A DNA stretch of 40,698 nucleotides from Deltaproteobacteria bacterium. Lineage in GTDB: Bacteria > Desulfobacterota > GWC2-55-46 > UBA9637. Below are positions 1-9,878 of this stretch, piece by piece. The notes below the pieces were generated by a model. It made no database searches. It was not told where the DNA came from and worked only from the letters and a program-made list of their open reading frames with translations. The stretch covers positions 90,722 through 131,419 of the forward strand of contig JAUYHF010000007.1 of NCBI GenBank assembly GCA_030690165.1, read 5' to 3'. The first letter of the stretch is position 1; each line of letters starts with the position of its first letter. Made by a program: the position numbers and the translations under genes.

Positions 1-1100
<1,100 letters not shown>

Positions 1101-1181
1101 TTAACAATCCTATGCGGCGGTTCCAAAAGCCTTTTATCAATACTCTAAAGAGAGATAAAAAGTCAAGTTTTAAAAATAGTA

Positions 1182-1985
1182 TTAGTTGATCAATATCCCC
1201 GCGTAACCCACCACATGCTCATAATCTCCGCTTGTATCGCCTGATGTAGCATAGTCAATAAGTTCAGCCCTTTTTGCGCCCAATTCCTTTGCCGCTACAA
1301 GGGCTATTGCGGCGGGTATAATCCCGCACATGCTTATATCTTCACTGGATACTGTTTCCATAAGTCCTCTTGGGTTTAATGCAAGGATTTTATCTATTGC
1401 CTTCCTGTCCTTTTTCTTTGTCACAGCATCTCTTTCGTAGTGATTCATATCCGAACTTACAACAATCAAAACCTTATCTTTATATTTGCGGATTGCATTT
1501 GCAACAGCCTTTCCCAGTTCTTCACATTCCTTATAACTCAGATACATTATCGTTACAGGGACAATTGACGTCTTTGGATTGAAATGCTGAATAAACGGCA
1601 GCTGCACTTCTAACGAGTGTTCTCTTGCATGGGCGGTTGTGTCGTCTGAAAATATATGAGACTCTTCTATCAAAAGATGCGCTATTTCCTGATTTATAGC
1701 GACCTTGCCAAAGGGCATTTCCCATTCGCCGCTTGACATCAACGCCGCTCTTTCCCCGAGTCCTGTATGGTTTGGGCCGAGGAGCAGGATATTGTCAGGT
1801 ATTTTCACTCTGGAATATACAGAGCCTGCCACCTTCCCGGAGTATATATATCCTGCGTGAGGCGCAATGATTGCAATAGCATCTTCCTTGAGAGATTTTT
1901 CTTTCACCAGAGATTCTACGGTCTTTTTAAGCGCTACGCGCTCGCCGGGATAAAACTGATATGCTACTGCAGGCCTTCTAATCAT
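1182..1985 (-). CDS. amrB: AmmeMemoRadiSam system protein B (MEMO-like)
   Basis: About 267 residues when started at ATG 1985 (MIRRPAVAYQFYPG). A longer reading frame to 2042 exists, but the MEMO family begins at the RxPAVAGxFYP-like motif, so the inner start is preferred. Diagnostic segments are APHAGYIYSGKVAGSVY, LLGPNHTGLG, HSLEVQLPFIQ, VVSSDMNHYE and a C-terminal SGDYEHVVGYAG. The family is related to class III extradiol dioxygenases and keeps several histidines. It co-occurs with AmrA and a radical SAM protein in many bacteria and archaea, with an undefined reaction. The partner genes are not in this window. It is divergent from yebC across about 100 bp. Confidence 0.9.
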   Translation of the reverse strand: MIRRPAVAYQFYPGERVALKKTVESLVKEKSLKEDAIAIIAPHAGYIYSGKVAGSVYSRVKIPDNILLLGPNHTGLGERAALMSSGEWEMPFGKVAINQEIAHLLIEESHIFSDDTTAHAREHSLEVQLPFIQHFNPKTSIVPVTIMYLSYKECEELGKAVANAIRKYKDKVLIVVSSDMNHYERDAVTKKKDRKAIDKILALNPRGLMETVSSEDISMCGIIPAAIALVAAKELGAKRAELIDYATSGDTSGDYEHVVGYAGILIN

Positions 1986-2089
1986 GGGCAAAATTTTAGC
2001 AGAAATATACCAGGATGTCCACATTACCTTTGCAAGAGGCAATGTTTTATGTTAATTTTATAGCGCTTTATTATATGGAGGTTTTTGAG

Positions 2090-2851
2090 ATGTCAGGCCA
2101 TTCAAGATGGGCGAATATAAAACACAAAAAGGCTAAGAGCGACGTAAAAAAAGGGAAGACTTTTACAAAACTCGTCAAAGAGATAATTGTGGCGGCAAAG
2201 ATGGGCGGAGGCGACCCTGACGGCAATCCACGTCTAAGAACAGCAATAGATAAGGCAAAGGCCGCCAATGTGCCGTCGGATAACATAGAACGTGCGGTTA
2301 AAAAAGGGGCCGGCGAATTAGAGGGCGTAAACTATGAAGAGTTTTTCTATGAAGGCTACGGTCCTGCCGGAGTGGCTCTGCTTGTTTCCGTTGCGACAGA
2401 CAATAGAAACAGAACAGCAGGCGATGTAAGGCACATATTTACAAAATGCCACGGCAGATTAGGCGAGAGCGGTTCGGTGGCATGGATGTTTGAGAAAAAG
2501 GGGATGTTTGTCTTTGATATGGGTTCTGTAAGCGAAGATAAACTCATGGAGATTGCATTGGAAGCAGGCGCCGATGATGTGATCACAAATGATGAAGACA
2601 AGGTATTTGAGGTTTACACGGCAGCAACGGGTTTTCATAAGGTTAAGGAGATATTTGACGCAAAGGGCATTAAATATACCCTGTCTGAAATCAGCATGAT
2701 ACCAAAAAATATAGTCAGGATAGAGGGTAAAGAGGCTCTTCAGGTTTTGAGGCTCATGGAAGAACTTGAGGACCACGATGATGTCCAGGCTGTTTATGCA
2801 AATTTTGACATACCGCAGGAAGAGATGGAGAAAGCAGGGGAGGTTTTTTGA
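2090..2851 (+). CDS. yebC: YebC/PmpR family protein
   Basis: 253 residues from ATG 2090 ([14 protein letters not shown], the invariant family N-terminus), with a GGAGG ribosome site shortly upstream. The frame is open further upstream to 2015, but that stretch has no family similarity. The body shows [36 protein letters not shown] and [11 protein letters not shown], all typical of YebC. Family members have been described as DNA-binding regulators and more recently linked to translation at difficult sequences; the sequence does not decide between these. The stop overlaps the TTG start of ruvC, so yebC heads a yebC-ruvC-ruvA-ruvB operon, a very common order. Confidence 0.95.
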   Translation: MSGHSRWANIKHKKAKSDVKKGKTFTKLVKEIIVAAKMGGGDPDGNPRLRTAIDKAKAANVPSDNIERAVKKGAGELEGVNYEEFFYEGYGPAGVALLVSVATDNRNRTAGDVRHIFTKCHGRLGESGSVAWMFEKKGMFVFDMGSVSEDKLMEIALEAGADDVITNDEDKVFEVYTAATGFHKVKEIFDAKGIKYTLSEISMIPKNIVRIEGKEALQVLRLMEELEDHDDVQAVYANFDIPQEEMEKAGEVF

Positions 2852-3378
2852 GGGTGCTCGGCATTGACCCAGGTTCACATATTACAGGGTATGGCATGGT
2901 AGATAGCGAGAAGGGCAGGTTATTTCATGTCTGTGACGGCAGTATTGTGACCGCCCCCAAAAACCCTCTTACTTTAAGGCTCAATTCAATCTTTGATAGT
3001 ATTCAAAAAGTTATTGATGAATTCAAACCAGGAGCTGTTGTTGTTGAGGAGATATTTTATGCAAAGAATGCCAGGAGCGCTATTATGTTAGGCCACGCAA
3101 GGGGCGTGGCAATGCTGTGCGCTGCCCGGCATGGACTGCCTGTGTTTGAATACAGCCCGATGAAGATTAAGCAAGCGGTTGTCGGCTACGGTAATGCCAC
3201 AAAGGAGCAGGTGCAAAAGATGGTGAAGGCGCTTCTGAATATGGACTCTATACCAAAACCTGATGCCGCTGACGCATTGGCAGCAGCGATATGCCATATA
3301 CACCACAGTCGACATTCTACGAATGTCGCATTGCAAATTGAAGATTGTAAATTGAAAATTTTAAAATTAAGAAAATAG
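2848..3378 (+). CDS. ruvC: Holliday junction endonuclease RuvC with repeat-derived C-terminal tail
   Basis: 176 residues starting at TTG 2848, overlapping the yebC stop by 4 bases. RuvC cuts Holliday junctions symmetrically with the RuvAB branch-migration motor. The acidic active site is visible: D7 in [13 protein letters not shown], the E pair in [12 protein letters not shown] near residue 68, and the closing acidic motif [13 protein letters not shown] near residue 140. The usual family end is reached near residue 150. The last 25 or so residues are encoded by a perfect hairpin repeat (3310-3328) followed by A/T-rich repeats, and look like a tail gained by repeat insertion rather than a functional domain. 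Confidence 0.95.
   Translation: MRVLGIDPGSHITGYGMVDSEKGRLFHVCDGSIVTAPKNPLTLRLNSIFDSIQKVIDEFKPGAVVVEEIFYAKNARSAIMLGHARGVAMLCAARHGLPVFEYSPMKIKQAVVGYGNATKEQVQKMVKALLNMDSIPKPDAADALAAAICHIHHSRHSTNVALQIEDCKLKILKLRK
3310..3328. repeat. Perfect 8-bp palindrome inside the 3' end of ruvC
   Basis: CGACATTC, a 3-base loop TAC, then GAATGTCG form a perfect stem-loop. It lies in frame in ruvC just after the conserved end of the protein. Together with the following A/T-rich repeat it makes up the extra tail. Small perfect hairpins of this kind in an otherwise conserved operon suggest a REP-like interspersed repeat. Confidence 0.7.
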
Positions 3379-3415
3379 ATTTACAATTTAAAATTTGCAA
3401 TTTACATTTTACAAT
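3331..3415. repeat. A/T-rich inverted low-complexity repeat between ruvC and ruvA
   Basis: Variants of the words AAATTG, TGTAAATTGAAAATT and TTTACAATTT alternate and are repeated in inverted form across the ruvC stop codon (3376-3378). The block reaches up to the ruvA ribosome-binding site. A similar AAATTTCAAATTTC run occurs at the start of the lipoprotein gene at 35831, so this class of simple repeat recurs in the window. Confidence 0.6.
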
Positions 3416-3424
3416 GGAGCGACA

Positions 3425-4051
3425 GTGATAGCCCACATTAAAGGTAAAATAATCCACAAATCGCCGGAGTCCGTCATAGTGGATGTTGGGGGGGTTGGCT
3501 ATGAGGTTTATATACCTCTTTCCACTTATTATAAACTCCCTGATTTAGAGGAATATGTAAGCCTCAACACATATACTCATGTAAGGGAGGATGCGCTTCA
3601 ACTGTACGGTTTTTTAACTCCGATGGAGAAAGGCATATTTCAGATGCTCATAGCCGTTTCAGGTATCGGGCCGAAGCTTGCTAGGAATATACTTTCCGGC
3701 ATACCGGCGGATGACCTTATTTCAGCCGTGTCATCTGCGGATATAGCAAGACTTAAAGCCATTCCAGGGATCGGCGGGAAGACAGCAGAAAGGTTGGTTG
3801 TTGAACTTAAGGATAAGATAGCAGTCATAGATAGAAGTCAGGGCGGGTGCCCTCTGGGCGCGGGCAGAAAAGAGGAATTTGGAAGCAGATACGACAGCAT
3901 ATCAAAAGATGTTTATTCAGCCCTTGTAAATCTCGGCTACAAAGGCCCTATGGCGGATAAGGCAATAGAAAAGGCCAAAAAGACTAATACAAGCGCTGCA
4001 ACATTTGAATCCCTGCTAAAGGAATCGCTAAAGGCGTTGGCTCATGGATAA
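3425..4051 (+). CDS. ruvA: Holliday junction branch migration protein RuvA
   Basis: 208 residues from GTG 3425 ([20 protein letters not shown]), preceded by GGAG at the right distance. An ATG at 3395 is in frame but would add ten residues encoded by the upstream A/T repeat, so the GTG is preferred. Domain I is an OB fold (residues 1-65). Domain II has two helix-hairpin-helix motifs, [13 protein letters not shown]-like near residue 75 and [12 protein letters not shown] near residue 112. Domain III (from about residue 155) binds RuvB. RuvA holds the four-way junction as a tetramer. The gene overlaps ruvB by 8 bases, typical translational coupling. Confidence 0.95.
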   Translation: MIAHIKGKIIHKSPESVIVDVGGVGYEVYIPLSTYYKLPDLEEYVSLNTYTHVREDALQLYGFLTPMEKGIFQMLIAVSGIGPKLARNILSGIPADDLISAVSSADIARLKAIPGIGGKTAERLVVELKDKIAVIDRSQGGCPLGAGRKEEFGSRYDSISKDVYSALVNLGYKGPMADKAIEKAKKTNTSAATFESLLKESLKALAHG

Positions 4052-5072
4052 GAGAGACATTACACCGATCGTATTAGAAGACGAAAAGGTCTTTGATGCA
4101 ACACTCAGGCCTAAGTCCTTAAAGGACTATATTGGTCAGAATGCAATAAAGGGGAATCTCAAGGTCTTTATTGATGCTGCCAAGGGAAGGGGCGAGGCGC
4201 TTGACCATGTGCTTTTTTGCGGTCCCCCTGGACTCGGTAAGACAACCCTTGCATATATCATAGCCAATGAGCTTAATGTAAACATAAAGACCACATCAGG
4301 CCCTGTCATAGAAAGGGCAGGCGACCTTGCCGCAATACTTACAAACCTTGAAGAACACGATGTCCTCTTTATTGACGAAATTCATAGGCTCTCCAGTGTT
4401 ATAGAGGAGATACTATATCCTGCCATGGAGGATTATCACATAGACATAATCATAGGCCAGGGGCCGTCTGCGAGGAGCGTCAAACTGGACATACCAAAGT
4501 TCACGCTCATCGGCGCTACAACACGGGCAGGGCTTCTCACATCGCCGCTTCGGGACAGATTCGGGATTATCTCAAGGCTGGATTTCTATTCACCGGATGA
4601 GCTTAAAATAATTATCAAAAGGTCGGCAGGGATCTTAAATATGGAAACGGATGACGGCGGCGCAGAGGAGATTGCGCGACGTTCAAGGGGCACACCGAGG
4701 ATTGCAAACAGGCTGCTTAAGAGGGTCAGGGATTTTGCGCAGATAAAGGCAGACGGCATAATAACCAGGGTGGTGGCAGATGAGGCGCTCAAATGTCTTG
4801 AGATAGATAACAGGGGTTTTGACAAGATGGATAGACAGATACTCCTTGCCATAATAGACAAATTCGGCGGAGGCCCTGTGGGCATAGAATCCCTTTCAGC
4901 AAGTTTACATGAGGAAAAGGACGCGCTTGAGGATGTGTATGAGCCTTTTCTCATACAGGAAGGTTTTATACAGAGAACGTCAAGGGGTAGAGTTGCGACA
5001 AAATTGGCGTATGAACATATTGGAAGGGTGTATAAAGAAGGACAGAATAGTCAGCAGGAAAAGTTGTTTTAG
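4044..5072 (+). CDS. ruvB: Holliday junction branch migration helicase RuvB
   Basis: 342 residues, normal for RuvB, the AAA+ hexameric motor that drives branch migration with RuvA. Visible are the N-terminal [12 protein letters not shown], Walker [13 protein letters not shown] near residue 59, Walker [11 protein letters not shown] near residue 109, sensor 1 [10 protein letters not shown] with the arginine-finger segment SPLRDRFGI, and the [18 protein letters not shown] sensor 2 region. The C-terminal winged helix ends with the [13 protein letters not shown] motif. It is last in the yebC-ruvCAB block; a REPIN element follows immediately, before queH. Confidence 0.97.
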   Translation: MDKRDITPIVLEDEKVFDATLRPKSLKDYIGQNAIKGNLKVFIDAAKGRGEALDHVLFCGPPGLGKTTLAYIIANELNVNIKTTSGPVIERAGDLAAILTNLEEHDVLFIDEIHRLSSVIEEILYPAMEDYHIDIIIGQGPSARSVKLDIPKFTLIGATTRAGLLTSPLRDRFGIISRLDFYSPDELKIIIKRSAGILNMETDDGGAEEIARRSRGTPRIANRLLKRVRDFAQIKADGIITRVVADEALKCLEIDNRGFDKMDRQILLAIIDKFGGGPVGIESLSASLHEEKDALEDVYEPFLIQEGFIQRTSRGRVATKLAYEHIGRVYKEGQNSQQEKLF

Positions 5073-5103
5073 GTATAGTAAGCGCTAAAAATAAATAGAC
5101 ATC

Positions 5104-5164
5104 GTAGCTCAAGGCTTTAGCCTTGAAAGTCTTGAGAAACCTCAAACCTGAAGGTTTGAGCTAC
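5104..5164. repeat. GTAG-type REPIN (two hairpins) between ruvB and queH
   Basis: The element runs from GTAGCTCAAGG to GGTTTGAGCTAC. It contains hairpin 1 (CTCAAGGCT/AGCCTTGA) and hairpin 2 (TCAAACCT/AGGTTTGA), with inverted ends GTAGCTCAA/TTGAGCTAC. A GTAG tetranucleotide beside a palindrome is the established mark of REP sequences mobilised by RAYT proteins. A shorter copy is inserted in the adjacent queH coding sequence. Confidence 0.85.
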
Positions 5165-5186
5165 AGAAGAATGCCAACTTTAATTT

Positions 5187-5780
5187 ATGAAACTACTCGT
5201 CCACATCTGCTGCGGCCCATGTGCCATATATCCGCTCAAGAAAATAGTTGATGGGAGGATGGATGTATGGGGATTTTTCTACAACCCGAATATCCACCCC
5301 TATACAGAATATCAAAAAAGACTTGCTGCTGTGAAATCCCTTGCTGAGAAGATGGATATAGAAATGATTTACAGAGATGAATATAACCTTGAGGAGTTTT
5401 TGAAGAATACATTAAAAGCAGAAATTGTAACTCAAGGCTTTAGCCTTGAGAATATCAAACCTGAAGGTTTGAGTTACAATAGGCCTGCCCGATGCGGCTA
5501 TTGCTATTCCTCCCGGCTTGAGGCAACAGCAAAGGCTGCAAAGGAAAACGGTTTTGACTATTTTTCATCATCCCTTCTTTACAGCAAATATCAGAACCAC
5601 GATGAGATAAAAAATATCGGCAATGAATTGGCAGAAAAATACGGTATCCCATTTTACTATGATGATTTTAGAATCGGCTGGAAACAAGGCATTAAAGAAT
5701 CGAAAGAGATGGGGCTTTACCGGCAAAAGTATTGCGGATGCATATTCAGCGAAAAGGAGAGGTATTTAGCAGTTAAATAA
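5187..5780 (+). CDS. queH: Epoxyqueuosine reductase QueH (with in-frame REPIN insertion)
   Basis: 197 residues. QueH reduces epoxyqueuosine in tRNA to queuosine, the last step of the pathway, and is the non-cobalamin replacement for QueG. The family's N-terminal HICCGPCAIYP (adjacent cysteines for metal/FeS binding), FYNPNIHPYTEYQKR, a CGYCYSSRL motif and a C-terminal YCGCIFSE are all present, so the key cysteines are intact. Residues 81-97 (VTQGFSLENIKPEGLSY) are encoded exactly by a 51-bp REPIN copy and separate FLKNTLKAEI from NRPARCGYC. The insertion preserves the frame and falls in a loop just before the second cysteine pair. No other queuosine gene is nearby. Confidence 0.93.
   Translation: MKLLVHICCGPCAIYPLKKIVDGRMDVWGFFYNPNIHPYTEYQKRLAAVKSLAEKMDIEMIYRDEYNLEEFLKNTLKAEIVTQGFSLENIKPEGLSYNRPARCGYCYSSRLEATAKAAKENGFDYFSSSLLYSKYQNHDEIKNIGNELAEKYGIPFYYDDFRIGWKQGIKESKEMGLYRQKYCGCIFSEKERYLAVK
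5427..5477. repeat. REPIN copy inserted in frame within queH
   Basis: Runs from GTAACTCAAGGC to GGTTTGAGTTAC. It matches the 61-bp element at 5104-5164 over both hairpins, but with a shorter central spacer, giving 51 bp (17 codons) starting exactly on a codon boundary. Both palindromes are kept (CTCAAGGCT/AGCCTTGAG and TCAAACCT/AGGTTTGA). The terminal changes GTAG to GTAA and CTAC to TTAC occur on both ends and so keep the ends complementary; on the forward strand they also avoid a TAG. Confidence 0.9.
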
Positions 5781-5842
5781 ACATTCGGGCTTTGTAGATA
5801 TTGTAAGGATCCCCAAGTTGATATTTTTACTGTTATTTTTAC

Positions 5843-5871
5843 TTGACAAACATCGTTAATATAAATACAGT
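5843..5871 (+). promoter_or_regulatory. Sigma-70-like promoter before the porin gene
   Basis: A perfect -35 TTGACA (5843-5848) is followed after 17 bases by TACAGT (5866-5871), four of six matches to the -10 consensus, in an A/T-rich stretch. It would drive the porin, the binding-protein-like gene and the chemoreceptor as one transcript with a leader of about 135 bases. Confidence 0.5.
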
Positions 5872-5921
5872 CTACTCATAAAGATAGGTATTTTCAACTG
5901 TTGGTTTTTTTATTAAAGATT

Positions 5922-5969
5922 TAAGGAGGAAAACATGATGGGAAAATGATGAACATGGGATTAAGATAG
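5922..5969 (+). other. Strong ribosome site with overlapping mini-ORFs in the porin leader
   Basis: AAGGAGG sits six bases before ATG 5935, which opens only MMGK then a stop. Its TGA overlaps a second ATG (5946) encoding MMNMGLR and a stop at 5969. The porin's own GGAGG and ATG follow at 6015. This may be a leader-peptide arrangement or the remains of a deleted gene; nothing else supports function. Confidence 0.3.
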
Positions 5970-6014
5970 TTAGGGCAATTAAATAAAAAAATAAAAAAAG
6001 GGTAGGAGGTTACT

Positions 6015-7118
6015 ATGCAGAGAAAAGTAAACATTATATTTCTTGTTTTTTTATGGGCTGTTGTGATGGCTGCTACAGCACATTCAGCAGATTGGCGGTG
6101 GAACGGCTATTTTGGCGTAAACTATGAGGACGACACGCGGCAGAATCAGTCAGGGGGGTTTGATACCTATGTGCTCTCCCTTATCTCAAACATCAAGATA
6201 GATGAAAACCTCCGATTAGTGGGCCAAGTTGACTGGGAGCATGCGCCCTATATTGACTTTAGTTCAGACAGCACGGGCACAAAGAGCCTGGATCAACGGA
6301 CATCAGGAGAAGTTACGCTGTCCAACGCCTACGGGCAGTATACGGTTGCTGAATACCTGAAAATAAGCGCAGGGAAGTTTTTCGTTCCTGTCGGCATCTA
6401 CAACCAGATTTTTTATGCGGTGCCTACGTTTCCGACATTGAAGACTCCTCAAGAATCTGTCTATAAAAGAAGCGGCTCTACGGATAAGGACGCTACTTTC
6501 TTTCAGCGATATGCTCAAGGCGTATGGCTAAACGGAGATGCCGGTCTTCTTGCCTATGATGTTTATCTTACCAACGGAAGAACATTCCGGCAACATGTGG
6601 ATGACAACACGAATAAGAGCGTCGGCGGAAGACTGAAACTGAATCTCCTCGTTCGCGACGTGGGCATCACACCCCTTGTCTCTTACTACCAGGACAAATA
6701 CAGCGTGCCGGCTACCACGCCCACTCAAACAAAGAAACAAACTTCGTTTATACCGGGAATAGAAGTAACCGCAGGCGACCTGGTAGTGCGGGGTGAATAT
6801 GCTTCGAGCACCATAAAAAATGTCAATGCCTCGGGGGAAACAGACTTCTCCGCATACTATGCAGAGGCATATTATACGATAGCGGAGAAATTCACACCCT
6901 ATCTACGTTATGAGCTGTATGAGCCTAATAAAGATGTTGCAGACGACAAAGAGACGGAAACAACGGTTGGTGTTTCCTATCACATTATACCGTGGGTAGC
7001 GCAGGTTAAAGCCCATGTGAAGTTTCACGATTATGAAAAGGAAATATCCCCAACGGCAACATCCTCAGGCAAACAAGCGTATAATGTCTACGGCATAGGT
7101 CTGGCCCTTGGATTTTGA
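6015..7118 (+). CDS. Outer-membrane porin-like beta-barrel protein
   Basis: 367 residues with a clear Sec signal peptide (hydrophobic residues 8-22, cleavage near AHSA-DW) and a C-terminal phenylalanine (GIGLALGF) as in outer-membrane barrels. The body alternates polar and hydrophobic residues in strand-like pairs such as LRLVGQVDWEHAPYID, LKISAGKFFVPVGIYNQ, VVRGEYASS and YYAEAYYTIAEKFTPYLRYE. This resembles the OprO/OprP phosphate-selective porin type. There is no plug domain, so it is not a TonB receptor. The strong GGAGG site lies 6 bases before ATG. The next gene encodes a phosphate-binding-like protein, which makes anion or phosphate uptake a reasonable but unproven guess. Confidence 0.75.
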   Translation: MQRKVNIIFLVFLWAVVMAATAHSADWRWNGYFGVNYEDDTRQNQSGGFDTYVLSLISNIKIDENLRLVGQVDWEHAPYIDFSSDSTGTKSLDQRTSGEVTLSNAYGQYTVAEYLKISAGKFFVPVGIYNQIFYAVPTFPTLKTPQESVYKRSGSTDKDATFFQRYAQGVWLNGDAGLLAYDVYLTNGRTFRQHVDDNTNKSVGGRLKLNLLVRDVGITPLVSYYQDKYSVPATTPTQTKKQTSFIPGIEVTAGDLVVRGEYASSTIKNVNASGETDFSAYYAEAYYTIAEKFTPYLRYELYEPNKDVADDKETETTVGVSYHIIPWVAQVKAHVKFHDYEKEISPTATSSGKQAYNVYGIGLALGF

Positions 7119-7119
7119 T

Positions 7120-7596
7120 ATGCATCATCCGTACAGCACAATCTGTTTTTTTATTGCCATTTTTTTTGCAATGTTTATGCGCATGGATTTTGCGTGCGCG
7201 GAAATGGAAGGCCAGAATGTGGTTGTGATTGTCAATTATAACCTTCTCCATGAGAACTCGTTGCTGCCTTTGGAGATGACGCAGAAGGAGTTAAAAGATA
7301 TCTACCTGGGTGTCAAGGACAGCGAGAAGGGGGTAAAGCTCCTTCCTGCAGATCAGAAGGATAAAAAAATTTTTGGAGAGTTTCTTTCGCAATTCATTGG
7401 CATGTCAGCGACTTCGTATAAAAGCCACTGGGTCAAAAAATTATTTGCTTTAGGTGTCCCGGTCCCTAAGGTTATTGACGGGCATATAGAAGTGATAAAA
7501 TATGTTTCAGAGAATGCGGGCGCCATCGGCTATGTATGGAAAAGCGATATTAAGGGAAATGAAAAGGGGATACGCGCGGTAAAGATATCGCCGTAA
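7120..7596 (+). CDS. Small PstS-like periplasmic binding protein
   Basis: About 158 residues from ATG 7120, directly after the porin stop (an upstream in-frame TTG at 7108 overlaps the porin). An N-terminal hydrophobic segment (residues 8-24) ending in FACAE is a signal peptide. The mature part carries VVIVNYN, LTQKELKDIYLG-like and GAIGYVWKSD segments, typical of the short single-lobe phosphate ABC substrate-binding-like family. Proteins of this size lack the second lobe of PstS and are often found beside porins or sensors rather than ABC permeases. No permease or ATPase gene is present, so a sensing role with the following chemoreceptor is possible. Confidence 0.7.
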   Translation: MHHPYSTICFFIAIFFAMFMRMDFACAEMEGQNVVVIVNYNLLHENSLLPLEMTQKELKDIYLGVKDSEKGVKLLPADQKDKKIFGEFLSQFIGMSATSYKSHWVKKLFALGVPVPKVIDGHIEVIKYVSENAGAIGYVWKSDIKGNEKGIRAVKISP

Positions 7597-7611
7597 GACT
7601 GCGTAGATATA

Positions 7612-9696
7612 ATGCAAAAAAGTCTTCACTCAATAAAATTCAGATTTTTTGCGGGTTTTTTTTCCTTCATTCTTATATTCCTCAGCATGCTTCCTATTAT
7701 CTACACTACCAACAAGAGAAATAAAAATGATATGAGGGTCATTGTAAATCAAAGCGCCCAGCAGAGGCGGGTCTCTGAAATGGCTTTTCTGGTTAATCAA
7801 TATGCAACTACAGGGCAGGAAGATTTTTTGAAACACTTTAATAAAGAAGAAGAGGAATTTGAAAAAACATTCAGGGGCATTGCAAACCCTCCGCAGGAAT
7901 TGCTGGATTTGTGGAAATCCTATAAGAATATGTCTATAGCAATCATAGCGGAAGTCAAGAAAATATTTGCAGGGGAAGACGCATCCCTTGAGGAAATAGC
8001 CACATCGAAAAATAAATTGTCTGAGATTGGCGCTAAATTAGACGCCTCTATCAATTCCATGATTATTAATATAGAAAAAGAATCTCTCCATAGGGCAAAA
8101 ACTATATTTATTGTTACAATAATCCTTCTAACCCTTGCTATATTTCTGGGTATATTCTTTATGTACTCCAGCTCCCGCGTGACTTTGCGGCCGTTCTTAA
8201 AAATTATTAGTGAATTGGATTCGGTCAGCAAGGGAGATCTTACTAATGAGATTGATGTTAAAATCCAATTTTGGGGATTCACCTTTAATGATGAGATAGC
8301 CCATCTGGTGGACAGCGTCAATACGATTATTCGTAACTTGCGCGTTTCTATCGGGGGTATCCATCGCACATCTCAAGATATGTCAGATGTCTCCCGCGGC
8401 CTCAAAGTAACCTCTGAGGGCCTCAAAGAATCTGCCCAGACACAGTTTGGCGCAATGAAAGAGGCCTCTTCATCCGTAGATAAAGCCAGCGCATCGATGG
8501 GGGCAGTTGCAGAAAATACAGAGGAACTGCTTAAGGCGGCGGAAAGTGCTTCAGCATCATCCATTGAAATGTCGGCTGCCGTTATTTCTGTTGCTGAACA
8601 TGTTGAAAAGCTTGCAGTATCTATTCACAGGACATCTGCCTCAATCAGTCAGATAGGCGCTTCGCTTCAGCAGGTTGCTGCGCATGTTAACACCCTGTTC
8701 AGCACAACGGAAGAGGCAGCCTCTTACGCAACAGAGATAAATTATATAGTCAAGGACGTTGGCAATAGCTCACGGGAACAGGCGCATCTCGCTGAACAGG
8801 TGAAACGGGATGCTTCCACCTTTGGCGCAGAGGCAATGGATAGGACTATGTCGGGCATGGAAAAGATCAAAGAAGAGGTTGCTGTTACCTCGGCTGTTAT
8901 CAAAAGGCTTGCGGAAAGATCTGACGAAATAGGAAAGATAATCGAGGTTATTGATGAAATTGCTGATACCACAAACCTTCTTTCCTTAAATGCCGCAATT
9001 CTTGCGGCCCAGGCAGGGGAGCACGGGCTGGGGTTTGCCGTGGTAAGCAATGAGGTAAAAGGTCTGGCAAAGAGCACTGCGTCAAGGACAAAATTGATAG
9101 CTGAACTCATTGGTCAGATGCAGGATGAGGTTGTTGCCGCAACAAGTTCCATAGAGCGCACTTCAGCGCGCGTTGCTGAAGGACTTAAATTTTCAAGGGA
9201 AGCCGGTGATGCGTTGAGCAAGATTACTAAGAGTTCTGAAGTTTCCCTTGACATGGCTAAAAAGATTGAGAAGGCCGCTGAAGAGCAGTCTCAGGGCGTA
9301 AGTCAGGTTGTTGAGGCAATTCAGAAGGTCAACAGTATGGTTGAGGGTATTAAGAAGGCAACGGATGAGCAAACAATGGCATCAAAAGAAATAATGCAAG
9401 CTACTGAGGATATAAAAGGGGTAACACAAGGGGTAAGGCATTCCACCAAGGAGCAATCAAAACAAGGCAAATATATATCTCAGGTTATATTCGATGTGTC
9501 TCAAAAGATGGGTTTAATTGCGAATGCCATGAAAGAACAAAAAACCATTGCAGAAAAGATTGTCTATACTATTGAGACAATAAAGAAAAAAACGAATGAA
9601 AATCTCTTGCTTACTGTAGAGCTCGATAAGACTGTTAAAAATCTTGATACGCAGGCAGTCTCGCTGAATGAACAAGTGGGTGGTTTTAAAGTGTAA
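7612..9696 (+). CDS. Methyl-accepting chemotaxis protein with periplasmic sensor and HAMP domain
   Basis: 694 residues. TM1 is at about 12-29, a helical periplasmic domain at 30-165 (NQSAQQRRVSEMAFLVNQYATTG recalls NarX/PilJ-type four-helix sensors), TM2 at about 167-187 and HAMP at about 188-245. A long cytoplasmic coiled coil follows, with the signalling hairpin ADTTNLLSLNAAILAAQAGE near residue 450 and GFAVVSNEVKGLA. The usual NAAIEAARAGE is changed to NAAILAAQAGE, so this is a divergent hairpin. There is no C-terminal CheR-binding pentapeptide. It would signal through CheW/CheA to flagella or pili. It lies 15 bases after the binding-protein-like gene, which may supply its ligand. Confidence 0.93.
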   Translation: MQKSLHSIKFRFFAGFFSFILIFLSMLPIIYTTNKRNKNDMRVIVNQSAQQRRVSEMAFLVNQYATTGQEDFLKHFNKEEEEFEKTFRGIANPPQELLDLWKSYKNMSIAIIAEVKKIFAGEDASLEEIATSKNKLSEIGAKLDASINSMIINIEKESLHRAKTIFIVTIILLTLAIFLGIFFMYSSSRVTLRPFLKIISELDSVSKGDLTNEIDVKIQFWGFTFNDEIAHLVDSVNTIIRNLRVSIGGIHRTSQDMSDVSRGLKVTSEGLKESAQTQFGAMKEASSSVDKASASMGAVAENTEELLKAAESASASSIEMSAAVISVAEHVEKLAVSIHRTSASISQIGASLQQVAAHVNTLFSTTEEAASYATEINYIVKDVGNSSREQAHLAEQVKRDASTFGAEAMDRTMSGMEKIKEEVAVTSAVIKRLAERSDEIGKIIEVIDEIADTTNLLSLNAAILAAQAGEHGLGFAVVSNEVKGLAKSTASRTKLIAELIGQMQDEVVAATSSIERTSARVAEGLKFSREAGDALSKITKSSEVSLDMAKKIEKAAEEQSQGVSQVVEAIQKVNSMVEGIKKATDEQTMASKEIMQATEDIKGVTQGVRHSTKEQSKQGKYISQVIFDVSQKMGLIANAMKEQKTIAEKIVYTIETIKKKTNENLLLTVELDKTVKNLDTQAVSLNEQVGGFKV

Positions 9697-9878
9697 GGTT
9701 CACTTCAATAGCCGCGGCTGTCAATCTAATCCCCCTCTTTTATCAATCGATTTAAATAAATATCAACTGAGCCAAAGGTCTTATTTATTGACTATTGAAT
9801 AATTTGCAAATAAGAATTATCATAGCGTCGTATAGTTTAGAAACAAGGTCTTTACGGCCTGTTAATGAGGAGGGGATT

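Noticed and set aside
1986-2089. Specific promoter pair between amrB and yebC
   Set aside because: A TTGCAA with a weak TAATTT at 17 bases is present, but the -10 match is poor and I could not choose a minus-strand promoter, so none is annotated.
2459-2878. Minus-strand frame of 139 aa across yebC
   Set aside because: It is antisense to yebC and the start of ruvC, has no family features and no ribosome site.
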